A stretch of DNA of 58,119 bases from Actinomycetota bacterium (GTDB taxonomy: Bacteria; Actinomycetota; Acidimicrobiia; Acidimicrobiales; Ilumatobacteraceae): the NCBI GenBank assembly GCA_009703125.1, contig WLGS01000003.1, positions 1 to 58,119 of the forward strand. The letters run 5' to 3'. The translations under genes were made by a program, and so were the position numbers. The notes under the pieces were generated by a model that worked only from the letters and a program-made list of their open reading frames with translations, made no database searches and was not told where the DNA came from. Shown here piece after piece: positions 8,224-16,897 of the stretch (position 1 is its first letter; each line of letters begins with the position of its first letter).

Positions 8224-10556
8224 GACGGACCGTTAGTCAATACAAAGGACTTCAATCCCACACAGGGAATAGGCCCATCCAATGTGTCATCTTTCAAGAC
8301 TTGTTCATCAGTGCGTTCACACTCAATGGAAACTTCGAATTGTTGACGTGCCTCGGTATCGCCTAGTGCAACATCCACAATAAGTTCGCCACTTCGAGGC
8401 ATCGAGAAAGTATTGCTCACCTCGCCATTCACTCGCAGAGTCACTCCAATTCCTCTTCCGTACACCATGTGAGTCTCAAACTTCACTCGAAGCACTGCAT
8501 TGGGTGTTGCCTCACGCGTACGTACGCCAAATACAGATTGATATCCCCCCGCCCAGACTCCCCAATCTTCCATAGGGAGAAAACCACGAAGGATATGTCC
8601 GGCCCCAATCGCCCCATCTGTGACAAAGCGTTCGTTACCCACTGTGAGAGATGGAAAAGACGGCTTGAGCTTCTCCATAATGCGATCTTCTTCGATGTAG
8701 ATCGCATTGGCATTGCACCCCGAGTTCACAAGGGCCGAATAGCCATGGGTTGACGTGTAGACAACTGTTGCATCATTCTCATTGATGAATCTGCAGGCAA
8801 GGTAAGTGTTATTCGAAAGTGCCACGTTGATGGGCATCACTAAGTTCGATGTTGCACGAAGGGCAAGATTGCTCACATGACTTCCCAGTTGATCTGCCCA
8901 CGAAAATGCAACTGCACGGTACTCTTCGTCTGGCACATCAAGCATCATTCCTTTTGCAAACCAATCAACATTGTATTTTCGTGTTGCATTGACAGGTTCT
9001 CGTCCTTGCACAAGCGGCGTCAATAGAAGTGTGACAGCCAGAATTGCGACAAATCCGCGACGCTTCTCAGCCGGCCAACGATGTTCAACCTTCTCCAGCC
9101 ATGTGCAGCCCACAGACAGTGCGACAGGTAGAGAAACGAACAGCAACACCCACAGCATTTTTTGTGTGTAGTACGGCTGATTCAGAAGACCAAAATCTCC
9201 TGCCCACATCGCAGTCAGAATCACACCGAGAACAAGACCGAGATGTACCAGCAAGAATTTCAGCTGTACAACATCAATTCCAGGTACGTCATCTGTGCGT
9301 GTTAACAACCAATGACCCGCTATCGACAAGAAGGCCCATAGCAACACAGTGTAGAAATATGGCTTGTACGAGTCTCCGTCCAATAGAAGTGACACCACTG
9401 CGGGACTTTCACTTCCCAACAGACCAATCAACACAATAAAAATGCCACATGCCACAGCAAGTAACAACACCATGGGGCGTTCGAGAACTACAGATACGGG
9501 CGACAGTAAGCGTGATAATTCTTTAGGTGTAGAGATGAGCCGAATTAAGAGAAGACCAGCAATGGCAACAAAAATCACCGCGTAAGGCTGATACACAAAC
9601 CAACTTGCATATGCAAAAAATCCAAGAGCTACAAATCCTGACCACGATTGACGAAGCGAATCTTTGAAGTGCATACGATCAGACACTGCAAGAAACGCCA
9701 GCAAAATCCATGTGATTCCCAATGATGTTGTAAATCCAGACCACAAAAGATGCATGACGAAGCTGTCCATTGAGGCAAACACAAACATCAAAGGTGGAAG
9801 AAAAAGCGCACGACGCAGTCCGCTCCCACGTGCTCCTTTCATGAACACCACGATGGAAAGCTGACAGAAGGCTGCAAACTGCACCCATTCAACCCATGCA
9901 CCCATTACATATTCTTGTGCTAACAAAGGAAGTGTTGAAGTGGATTGAGTAAATGCAATCAAGTTCGCAATCATGAAATGAATAGCTTGCGGATATGCAT
10001 ACAACTGCAAGGGTTTTTCGTAAAAAACATTTTCCGATGCCTTCAATAAACGATGCACGATCTCGTTATGGGCACCATGATCTCCACCACCAAGATGCGC
10101 AGAGATGAGACGACCGGGTTCATCTCCCCATCTCATTGTCACCAAATAAATAAGCACTATGGGCAATGCCGCCATAATCGCGACGGTGAGACTTCGAGTG
10201 GCGTGCGGAAGAACGACAACATCGCGATGCCACACCACTCGTAACGCAGCAACAACCAGAAATAAAACCGTGAGAATGACAAAAAGTGTCCGTGCACTAT
10301 CGGAGTCAACACCCACTGGGTTACTGAACCATTGCCACCAATACCCACCAAACATCGCAGTCATCACGGCGAGAAGACCAATAGGCCAATACAACAACAA
10401 GTTTGCACGTCGCATTACAGCAAGGGTGGCAAGGCAGGAAAGTGACACCATCAACAGCCAGTGCGAGGATTCATTAATGGCATAAAAGGCCATTGATCCC
10501 AATAGAACAACACCTAATAGGCGCAGAGTAAGCGAGAGTGGTAGCGGAAGAGTCAT
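8220..10556 (-). CDS. Large multi-spanning membrane protein, putative GT-C enzyme
   Basis: A 778-residue protein: roughly 14 hydrophobic helices over residues 1-510, then a soluble region of about 260 residues that should face outward. The soluble part contains ACRFINENDATVVY, a Cys-bearing LVNSGCNANAIYIEE, and a final beta-rich domain starting GFLPMEDWGVWAGG, like the beta-sandwich that follows membrane glycosyltransferases in surface-glycan loci. An early periplasmic loop near 155-180 (HLGGGDHGAHNEIVHRL) carries acidic and His residues as in GT-C active loops. I infer a polyprenyl-phosphate-sugar-dependent transferase or polymerase acting outside, but the catalytic Asp is not proven. Its ATG overlaps the stop of the upstream membrane-protein gene (ATGA). 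Confidence 0.6.
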   Translation of the reverse strand: MTLPLPLSLTLRLLGVVLLGSMAFYAINESSHWLLMVSLSCLATLAVMRRANLLLYWPIGLLAVMTAMFGGYWWQWFSNPVGVDSDSARTLFVILTVLFLVVAALRVVWHRDVVVLPHATRSLTVAIMAALPIVLIYLVTMRWGDEPGRLISAHLGGGDHGAHNEIVHRLLKASENVFYEKPLQLYAYPQAIHFMIANLIAFTQSTSTLPLLAQEYVMGAWVEWVQFAAFCQLSIVVFMKGARGSGLRRALFLPPLMFVFASMDSFVMHLLWSGFTTSLGITWILLAFLAVSDRMHFKDSLRQSWSGFVALGFFAYASWFVYQPYAVIFVAIAGLLLIRLISTPKELSRLLSPVSVVLERPMVLLLAVACGIFIVLIGLLGSESPAVVSLLLDGDSYKPYFYTVLLWAFLSIAGHWLLTRTDDVPGIDVVQLKFLLVHLGLVLGVILTAMWAGDFGLLNQPYYTQKMLWVLLFVSLPVALSVGCTWLEKVEHRWPAEKRRGFVAILAVTLLLTPLVQGREPVNATRKYNVDWFAKGMMLDVPDEEYRAVAFSWADQLGSHVSNLALRATSNLVMPINVALSNNTYLACRFINENDATVVYTSTHGYSALVNSGCNANAIYIEEDRIMEKLKPSFPSLTVGNERFVTDGAIGAGHILRGFLPMEDWGVWAGGYQSVFGVRTREATPNAVLRVKFETHMVYGRGIGVTLRVNGEVSNTFSMPRSGELIVDVALGDTEARQQFEVSIECERTDEQVLKDDTLDGPIPCVGLKSFVLTNGPS

Positions 10557-12505
10557 TCTTTGGTGGGCTGTGTTGCAGGTATCTCCACTACTTTGCCATA
10601 GGGATCCAGCTTGCGAACAACACTCCAGTTAACGGAGCTCAACCAGCCATTGGGTTCACTTTTGGTTGCTTCTTGACATCCTGCGAAAGATGATGTTCGT
10701 GTTCCATCAAAAAGAATTACGGTTAAGTCTTCTAGTTCAGATGTAGGCCACTCAAGTGCCGTTTGTTCCTCTGACACAGTGCAAATATTGCCCGCGGTCC
10801 ACACACGATGGCGGGCATCATCAAACCCACCTAACCCGAAAGCCATTCGGCTACAGAGATAGCCGATGTAGTTCTGAGAAGTATCAGATTTCAGCGTATT
10901 GAGGCAACCAACGGGACGAGTAGGAGACTCGCGAAGCTCCCTCACAACAGGTGCAACCCAGGTGTATCCACCCCCGTCCACTTGGTCAACCCACCGGATG
11001 TTGTTCCATGGTGGGGAATACAGAGCAAAGAGCAGAACTACCGCAACGGGCATTACCCGGGTTAACGCAGGGCTGGCATTGCTTGGCAACAATACGCCAG
11101 CGACAAGAACCGCCAATGGTGCAACCACCGCAGCACCCATGTACAAATACTTCCATGCGCCATATTGAGGGGAAAACGGCGCAAGGAAATACGACCACGT
11201 AAACAGTCCCACAATGGGGAAAATCAACGCGATGATAAGCGAGTTATTCGCAATGGCGTCTGCATGAGAGTGGGTGAAAGTCCACCACAGCACTACACCA
11301 AAACTCAACATCACAAGCCATGGGTTGACGTTCGAATATCCACCAGGAAGTGTCAAGTTGTAAGTGATGTAATCAATACTCGTGACATTCTGGAAGAAAC
11401 TTGGGAACAACCGCGTATACGACAGATACGCAAATACAACAAGAACTGAAGTTGCCCACGCGGCAATCCGCAATTGATTTTTGGTGGGTCGTTTCTGCAG
11501 GAATGGTCGCAACAGGAAAAAAACAACGAGACCGGCGAATACAAATGCAATGCCCGTTAATGGAAACCACGATTGACCCGCAGCAATCAGCGATACGAAT
11601 ACCAGCCCACGCGAGAGCCACAATGCTCGAGGGTCCGAGGTTGGCATCATCACTGCGAAATACACAGCCGCAGAGAGAAATAGCACTGCTACCACAGCGG
11701 AGTAATGCCCCACAGCGGCAAGCCCCATTGAAAAGACATAACTCACTACGCCTGCAACTAGACCAAAAAGTGTTTGCGTAAGTAGATCTCGATGCTGCAA
11801 CATCTTGAAGGCGACTAGAAACCACATCACCGCAAGAACCACTGCAATAAACACATACGAACGAACAAGCACCAAACCGTTGTCTGCGCTAGATACCAAT
11901 TGTGTTTCACCAACGCTGCTCATTAGCTGCCGCACATAATTGATGAGTACACCGGTTCCGGGGCCACCTGAAGTTCCACTAGCCACAGATAGTCGAGTTT
12001 CGCCATTCACCACCGAGCGTGCAAGTGCTACAAGCCATGCTGCATTGTCCTCTCCAGTGTTCACTAGTGCACCAAAGGCATTTTCAGATGTCCAGCCGCG
12101 TCCCGGGATTGTGAGATACACAAAAATTGCAACCAACGAAAACAATGGGAAGGTAATTCTGTATTCGTTGTCTATTCGAAGATACGGCCTTAACAAGACA
12201 GCAAAGAACACGGTCATAACAAGAGCTGATATCAACACCACTTGTCCACTGATGGAATACGCGGGGACCAGCACTTTAGAAACGACTGCAACCAAGATCC
12301 ATGTGATTAAGGAAAGAAGAAATCCAGATACAAGTGAAACAACACTGCGTATCCACCAGCCCAACACACCGGCAATTAGCGTTACAACGCACAACAGATC
12401 AATAGGTGCATCGACCACAAAACATGCCAAGGAAACTATGACTGCAGTGGAGACTGCGGAGGATGCATCTTCTCTGTAGCGAAAAAACGTTTCCTTGAAA
12501 TGCAC
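10553..12505 (-). CDS. Large multi-spanning membrane protein, putative GT-C enzyme
   Basis: A 650-residue protein with about 14 hydrophobic helices to residue 510 and a C-terminal soluble part of about 130 residues with several Cys (PVGCLNTL, GYLCSRMAFGLGG, GNICTVSEE). The loop after the early helices (ENAFGALVNTGEDNAAWLVAL, near 140-160) has the acidic pattern seen in GT-C transferases. It has the same plan as the downstream neighbour, with which it is translationally coupled, so the two may be distant relatives or subunits. It starts with GTG, six bases after a TAAGGT box. Function is inferred from plan and place only. Confidence 0.55.
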   Translation of the reverse strand: MHFKETFFRYREDASSAVSTAVIVSLACFVVDAPIDLLCVVTLIAGVLGWWIRSVVSLVSGFLLSLITWILVAVVSKVLVPAYSISGQVVLISALVMTVFFAVLLRPYLRIDNEYRITFPLFSLVAIFVYLTIPGRGWTSENAFGALVNTGEDNAAWLVALARSVVNGETRLSVASGTSGGPGTGVLINYVRQLMSSVGETQLVSSADNGLVLVRSYVFIAVVLAVMWFLVAFKMLQHRDLLTQTLFGLVAGVVSYVFSMGLAAVGHYSAVVAVLFLSAAVYFAVMMPTSDPRALWLSRGLVFVSLIAAGQSWFPLTGIAFVFAGLVVFFLLRPFLQKRPTKNQLRIAAWATSVLVVFAYLSYTRLFPSFFQNVTSIDYITYNLTLPGGYSNVNPWLVMLSFGVVLWWTFTHSHADAIANNSLIIALIFPIVGLFTWSYFLAPFSPQYGAWKYLYMGAAVVAPLAVLVAGVLLPSNASPALTRVMPVAVVLLFALYSPPWNNIRWVDQVDGGGYTWVAPVVRELRESPTRPVGCLNTLKSDTSQNYIGYLCSRMAFGLGGFDDARHRVWTAGNICTVSEEQTALEWPTSELEDLTVILFDGTRTSSFAGCQEATKSEPNGWLSSVNWSVVRKLDPYGKVVEIPATQPTKE

Positions 12506-12511
12506 CTATGC

Positions 12512-12517
12512 ACCTTA
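12512..12517 (-). promoter_or_regulatory. Probable -10 box TAAGGT for the membrane-protein operon
   Basis: TAAGGT, six bases, then the GTG at 12505. The divergent gene at 12570 has its own box 40 bases away. Confidence 0.5.
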
Positions 12518-12556
12518 CAAACTCGGTGTACGTCACAGTCTCACCCTTAGAACAAC

Positions 12557-12562
12557 TAACCT
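12557..12562 (+). promoter_or_regulatory. Probable -10 box TAACCT for the acetyltransferase operon
   Basis: TAACCT, seven bases, then ATG at 12570, without a ribosome site. This supports the start at 12570 rather than an upstream in-frame codon. Confidence 0.5.
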
Positions 12563-12569
12563 CTCAAGT

Positions 12570-13163
12570 ATGAGTTCGTTCGTTCATGCCACTGCAGATG
12601 TCGGAGACAACGTCACGCTTGGTGAAAATGCAAAGATCTGGCATTACGCCCAAGTGCGTGAAGGTGTATTAATAGGTAAGAGTTGCATTATTGGACGCGG
12701 CGCATATGTCGGTACAAATGTCCATGTGGGTGATAACTGCAAAATTCAGAACTATGCCCTGGTGTACGAGCCAGCTCATTTAGAAAACGGTGTGTTCATT
12801 GGGCCAGCTGCTGTCCTCACAAATGACCAATTCCCCCGCGCCATAACACCCAATTCCGAGCTCAAAAGCGCCTCAGATTGGGATCCTGTAGGGGTCACCA
12901 TTCGCGAGGGTGCGTCTATTGGGGCTCGGGCAGTATGTGTCGCCCCCATAACCATTGGTCGTTGGGCCACGGTGGGAGCCGGGGCAGTTGTCACAAAAAA
13001 CGTTCCCGATTTTGCCCTCGTGGTGGGCGTTCCGGCTCGCCAAGTGGGTTGGGTGGGTAAACACGGAAAACCGCTACTAGATATTGGTGGCGGTAAGTTT
13101 GAGTGTCCAGTTGATGGCTCTCAATATCTTTTGGACTCACCCGACACTCTCAAGGAAATCTGA
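12570..13163 (+). CDS. wbpD: UDP-sugar 3-N-acetyltransferase (WbpD/WlbB-like)
   Basis: A 197-residue left-handed beta-helix acetyltransferase with hexapeptide repeats (IGKSCIIGRGAYVGTNVHVG, then IGARAVCVAPITIGRWATVG). WbpD/WlbB transfer acetyl from acetyl-CoA to the 3-amino group of UDP-GlcNAc3NA. The hallmark NYALVYEPAHLENGVFIGPAAVLTND matches the family's asparagine- and substrate-binding loop. Beyond the helix, the last 30 residues (FECPVDGSQYLL) form a tail often seen in actinobacterial members. The genuine start is the ATG at 12570 (MSSFVHATADVG); 25 upstream in-frame residues are not family-like. It is first in a four-gene operon with aminotransferase, dehydrogenase and ABC transporter. 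Confidence 0.85.
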   Translation: MSSFVHATADVGDNVTLGENAKIWHYAQVREGVLIGKSCIIGRGAYVGTNVHVGDNCKIQNYALVYEPAHLENGVFIGPAAVLTNDQFPRAITPNSELKSASDWDPVGVTIREGASIGARAVCVAPITIGRWATVGAGAVVTKNVPDFALVVGVPARQVGWVGKHGKPLLDIGGGKFECPVDGSQYLLDSPDTLKEI

Positions 13164-13168
13164 TCAAC

Positions 13169-14245
13169 ATGATTCCAGCAGCTCAGCCCATAATCGGAGA
13201 TGACGAACGTGCTGCGGTAGACCGTGTGCTGCTGTCGGGAATGTTGGCGCAAGGCCCTGAGGTAAAGGCCTTTGAAGATGAATTCTCGCCTTACGTAGAC
13301 AACCGACACTGCATTGCCGTGAACTCAGGTACATCTGCGTTGCATATGGCATTCGTTGCAGCAGGCATACGTGCGGGCGACGAAGTGATTGTGCCTTCAT
13401 TCAGTTTTGCGGCTACAGCAAATGCTGTGCGTCTCACTGGCGCCACACCAGTATTTGCAGATATAGAAACAGACCATTTCAATCTTGATCCTGCAGCAGT
13501 TGAAGCAGCAATTTCGCCCCGCACTCGTGCAATCATGCCCGTGCATCTTTATGGTCACCCCGCTGCAATGACCGAACTGCAAGCTATTTGTCAACGCCAA
13601 AACTTGTTGTTGTTCGAAGATGCCGCGCAAGCACACCTTGCTTCGCTTCACGGAACAAAGGTGGGCGCTTTTGGTGTGGCAGGCTCTTTTTCTTTTTACC
13701 CCACCAAGAACATGACATCTGGCGAAGGCGGCATGGTGACCACTGGCTGCGATCACATCGCTCGTCAAGTACGGCTTTTGCGCAACCAAGGTATGGAGCG
13801 TCGTTACGAAAACGAAGTCATCGGTTTCAACACCCGCATGACAGATCTGCACGCAGCAATTGGCCGTGTGCAACTGCAGAAATTAACTAAGTGGACAGAG
13901 CAACGTCAGGCCAATGCTGCCTTTCTCTCCTCGCACCTCTCAGGAGTTGTTACTCCGCCGGTCGCCGCAGGTGCGGTGCATGTGTATCACCAATACACCG
14001 TGCGCGTGGTTGACCACAACAGAGATGCTTTCGCAGAACAGTTGACAAAGAAGGGTGTGGGCTCAGGCGTGTACTACCCCACGCCTATTCATCGCCTTCC
14101 ATCCTTTGGCCTCTCGTTGGATCTTCCCGTTACAGAACAAGTAGCCACACAATGTCTGTCGCTTCCTGTGCATCCAAGTCTGAGTCAAGGTGACCTTGAA
14201 ACAATTGTGGAAGCGGTCAACTCTGTTGCACGCGCAGGTTCATAA
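13169..14245 (+). CDS. wbpE: DegT/DnrJ-family sugar aminotransferase (WbpE/WlbC-like)
   Basis: A 358-residue PLP-dependent aminotransferase that would turn the 3-keto sugar nucleotide into the 3-amino sugar, with glutamate as amino donor. PLP lysine is Lys180 in SFSFYPTKNMTSGEGG; NSGTSALHMA near 52 binds the phosphate; the FEDAAQAH stretch gives the Asp that pairs with the ring nitrogen. Length is normal for the family. It begins five bases after the acetyltransferase stop. The substrate assignment comes from its place between acetyltransferase and dehydrogenase. Confidence 0.88.
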   Translation: MIPAAQPIIGDDERAAVDRVLLSGMLAQGPEVKAFEDEFSPYVDNRHCIAVNSGTSALHMAFVAAGIRAGDEVIVPSFSFAATANAVRLTGATPVFADIETDHFNLDPAAVEAAISPRTRAIMPVHLYGHPAAMTELQAICQRQNLLLFEDAAQAHLASLHGTKVGAFGVAGSFSFYPTKNMTSGEGGMVTTGCDHIARQVRLLRNQGMERRYENEVIGFNTRMTDLHAAIGRVQLQKLTKWTEQRQANAAFLSSHLSGVVTPPVAAGAVHVYHQYTVRVVDHNRDAFAEQLTKKGVGSGVYYPTPIHRLPSFGLSLDLPVTEQVATQCLSLPVHPSLSQGDLETIVEAVNSVARAGS

Positions 14246-14246
14246 C

Positions 14247-15203
14247 GTGCTGCGCGCAGGTCTAGTCGGCGTCGGCATGATGGGTCGCCATCACATGCGA
14301 CTTCTTGATCAAATCGATGATGTCCATTTTGTAGGAGTCTTCGACCCGGCACTCGTGGGCCAAGACAACATCAACGGCCATGCGCTTTTCAACTCACTTG
14401 ACGACCTCATCGCTACCGGCATGGACTATTGCGTTGTTGCCGCACCTACTGCATTTCACCTCGAACTGGGCCTTCAGTTAGCTAAGGCCGGCGTACATGC
14501 ACTCATTGAAAAGCCTGTTGCACCTACACACACGGAGGCATTGCAACTGGTTGAAGCCTTTTCATCGGCGAACCTCATTGGTGGTGTAGGCCATATTGAG
14601 CGTTTCAACCCAGCCCTTCGCGCCATGCGCCAAAAACTAGAAGAAGGTCTTTTGGGAGAGATTTACCAAATCAGCACCCGCCGCCAAGGCCCTTTTCCCG
14701 CACGTATTGCCGATGTCGGCGTAGTGAAAGACCTCGCCACGCACGATATTGACCTCACTGCGTGGGTCGCCCAAAGCCCCTACAAAACGGTGTCTGCAAA
14801 AACCACACACAAAAGTGGAAGAGACCATGAAGACATGGTGGTGGCTGTGGGAGAACTAGAAAACGGCGTGATTGTGAACCACATTGTGAACTGGTTGTCT
14901 CCCTTTAAGGAACGCAACACCACAGTCATTGGAGACAAAGGTGCTCTCGTAGCAGACACTCTCACCGCAGATCTCACATTTTATGAAAACGCCAAGTTCC
15001 AAAACACCTGGGACAGTGTGTCATCATTCCGAGGCGTGTCAGAGGGTGATGTAATTCGTTTTGCGCTCAACAAAGTGGAACCACTTCTTGCTGAGCACCT
15101 TGCATTTCGTGATGCAGTAAAAAACAAGAACAACGAGGGAATTGTCACTTTGGCAGATGGATTGGCAGCTGTGCAGATTGCCGACCAAATGATTCTGCCA
15201 TGA
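14247..15203 (+). CDS. wbpB: Gfo/Idh/MocA-family sugar-nucleotide 3-dehydrogenase (WbpB/WlbA or GnnA type)
   Basis: A 318-residue NAD-dependent oxidoreductase: Rossmann motif AGLVGVGMMGRHHMRLL at the N-terminus, the EKPVAPTHTEA lysine motif near residue 92, and the signature GHIERFNPAL then GPFPARIADVGVVKDLATHDID. It would oxidise C3 of UDP-GlcNAcA (WbpB/WlbA) or of UDP-GlcNAc (GnnA); the GHIERFNPA form also occurs in the GnnA group, so the exact substrate is open. The GTG at 14247, one base after the aminotransferase stop, is chosen since upstream codons read back into that gene. Confidence 0.8.
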   Translation: MLRAGLVGVGMMGRHHMRLLDQIDDVHFVGVFDPALVGQDNINGHALFNSLDDLIATGMDYCVVAAPTAFHLELGLQLAKAGVHALIEKPVAPTHTEALQLVEAFSSANLIGGVGHIERFNPALRAMRQKLEEGLLGEIYQISTRRQGPFPARIADVGVVKDLATHDIDLTAWVAQSPYKTVSAKTTHKSGRDHEDMVVAVGELENGVIVNHIVNWLSPFKERNTTVIGDKGALVADTLTADLTFYENAKFQNTWDSVSSFRGVSEGDVIRFALNKVEPLLAEHLAFRDAVKNKNNEGIVTLADGLAAVQIADQMILP

Positions 15204-16897
15204 GAGAAATTTGGCGCATTTTCGGTGAAGGGCGCGCCATGCTTTCTTCTTCGGGAAAACGTGTGCTCTATCTTTACGGGCTAGGTCTAATTCTTCTTGC
15301 AGGGCTCGATGGAGTAGCCCTTTACTTTGTATCTCGGGTTTTTAGCACCTCAGCAAATGGCGAGTCCATTGAGATTTCCTCCGGTGGCCCGATTCTACTT
15401 CTGGTAGTTGTTCTCTTCACCTTGCGCACTGTGTTTTCCACACTCATCTCTTGGGCTTCAGTAAAAAGATTTGCTCTTGAAGAGGTGCGAATTGGATCTA
15501 CCAATTTCGAGACTTTGATGAATACATCATGGAACGAGCGTGTGGATGCATCAGTCACAGATCTCTACAACGGCGTGGACCGTGGCCCCACCAATATGGT
15601 TCAGGGTTTGCTCATCAACGTGGTCACCATTGTTGCTGAGGCTGCAACAGCGATTCTCATTCTTGGGGCATTGCTACTTCTGCAACCCACCACAGCACTC
15701 ATTGCTGCCGTCTACTTCGGAGTCGTTGCAGTCGTGCAACACAAGTTGCTCTCACAATCCTCTAGTCGTGCGGGAGAAACGGTAGTTACGCACACCAACC
15801 ATGTCTATGAAACGTTGTCAGATTCTTTTTCTCTCAGCAAACTTCTTAGCGTCAGCCCATCTCATTCGCTCACATCTCACTTAACAGATCACAGGCGCTC
15901 ACTTGCTCTTGCCCGCGGTCGTGTCATTTTTCTTGGCATGCTGCCTCGTTATTTCATGGAACTCATCTTGGCAATGGGTTTAGCAATCATCGCAGGTGGT
16001 ACGTATGCGCTAGCTGGTACCGAAGCCGCTGTTTCTGCTGTCACTGTCTTTGCTGCCGCAGGTTTTCGTCTTCTGCCAATTGTGAATCGAATTCAGGGAC
16101 TCATTCTTCAGCTTTTCTCCACGGCTCCAGGGGCTCGCCTTGCAATGCTCCCTCACGAAGAGATCTCACGCACTTCTGATGCTGTGGCAATCAATGATTC
16201 CCATGCACTCGTCCTTGAGAATGTCTCCTTTCAATACCCCACAAGCGCCCACAAGGTTCTTTCCAATATCAATCTCACCCTTACTACTGGCATGCAATAT
16301 GCGGTTGTGGGGCCATCAGGTGCAGGCAAAACAACATTGGTAGATATTTGCCTCGGCCTCCTCACACCACAAGAAGGCACTGTCTCGTCTACATCAACAC
16401 CCATTGCCTATGTTCCACAAGAGACACATATTGCCCGTCTCTCGTTGGAACAAAACATTGCGCTGGAATGGAGTCCAGAAGCCGTAGACGAGACTGCGGT
16501 CAACAAGGCAATCTCTACCGCCCAGTTATTGAACGTTCTCGATGGCCGCTCGGGCACAGAAAGTCTCTCGGAACAGGCTCTTTCGGGTGGCCAAAAACAA
16601 CGCATCGGCCTGGCGAGAGCCATCTATAGAAACCCCTCACTGCTCTTTCTCGATGAAGTCACCAGCGCGTTGGATGCCGAAACTGAACACGCCGTAATGT
16701 CCTCTATTGAGAGCCTTCGGGGCACCATCACAGTGGTTATCGTTGCGCATCGACTCTCTACAGTGCAGCACGCAGATCAAGTCATCTATGTAGATAAAGG
16801 ACAAATTCTCGGAGTGGGCACCTTTGATGAACTGCGGAAATCTATTCCACAGCTACAACGGCAAATCGAACTTGGCACTCTCGATCTTCTCGATTAG
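15200..16897 (+). CDS. ABC exporter half-transporter, MsbA/PglK-like
   Basis: A 565-residue fusion of a six-helix transmembrane domain (residues about 18-320) and an ATPase domain. Walker A VVGPSGAGKTTLVDI near 372, signature LSGGQKQRIGLARAI near 460, Walker B LLFLDEVTSALDAET, and a switch His in IVAHRLST. The family works as a homodimer and flips lipids or lipid-linked oligosaccharides; PglK of Campylobacter is the close functional model. The ATG overlaps the dehydrogenase stop (ATGA). A second exporter beside Wzm/Wzt suggests a separate flipping step for a lipid-linked intermediate. It overlaps the convergent epimerase gene by four bases. Confidence 0.85.
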   Translation: MREIWRIFGEGRAMLSSSGKRVLYLYGLGLILLAGLDGVALYFVSRVFSTSANGESIEISSGGPILLLVVVLFTLRTVFSTLISWASVKRFALEEVRIGSTNFETLMNTSWNERVDASVTDLYNGVDRGPTNMVQGLLINVVTIVAEAATAILILGALLLLQPTTALIAAVYFGVVAVVQHKLLSQSSSRAGETVVTHTNHVYETLSDSFSLSKLLSVSPSHSLTSHLTDHRRSLALARGRVIFLGMLPRYFMELILAMGLAIIAGGTYALAGTEAAVSAVTVFAAAGFRLLPIVNRIQGLILQLFSTAPGARLAMLPHEEISRTSDAVAINDSHALVLENVSFQYPTSAHKVLSNINLTLTTGMQYAVVGPSGAGKTTLVDICLGLLTPQEGTVSSTSTPIAYVPQETHIARLSLEQNIALEWSPEAVDETAVNKAISTAQLLNVLDGRSGTESLSEQALSGGQKQRIGLARAIYRNPSLLFLDEVTSALDAETEHAVMSSIESLRGTITVVIVAHRLSTVQHADQVIYVDKGQILGVGTFDELRKSIPQLQRQIELGTLDLLD

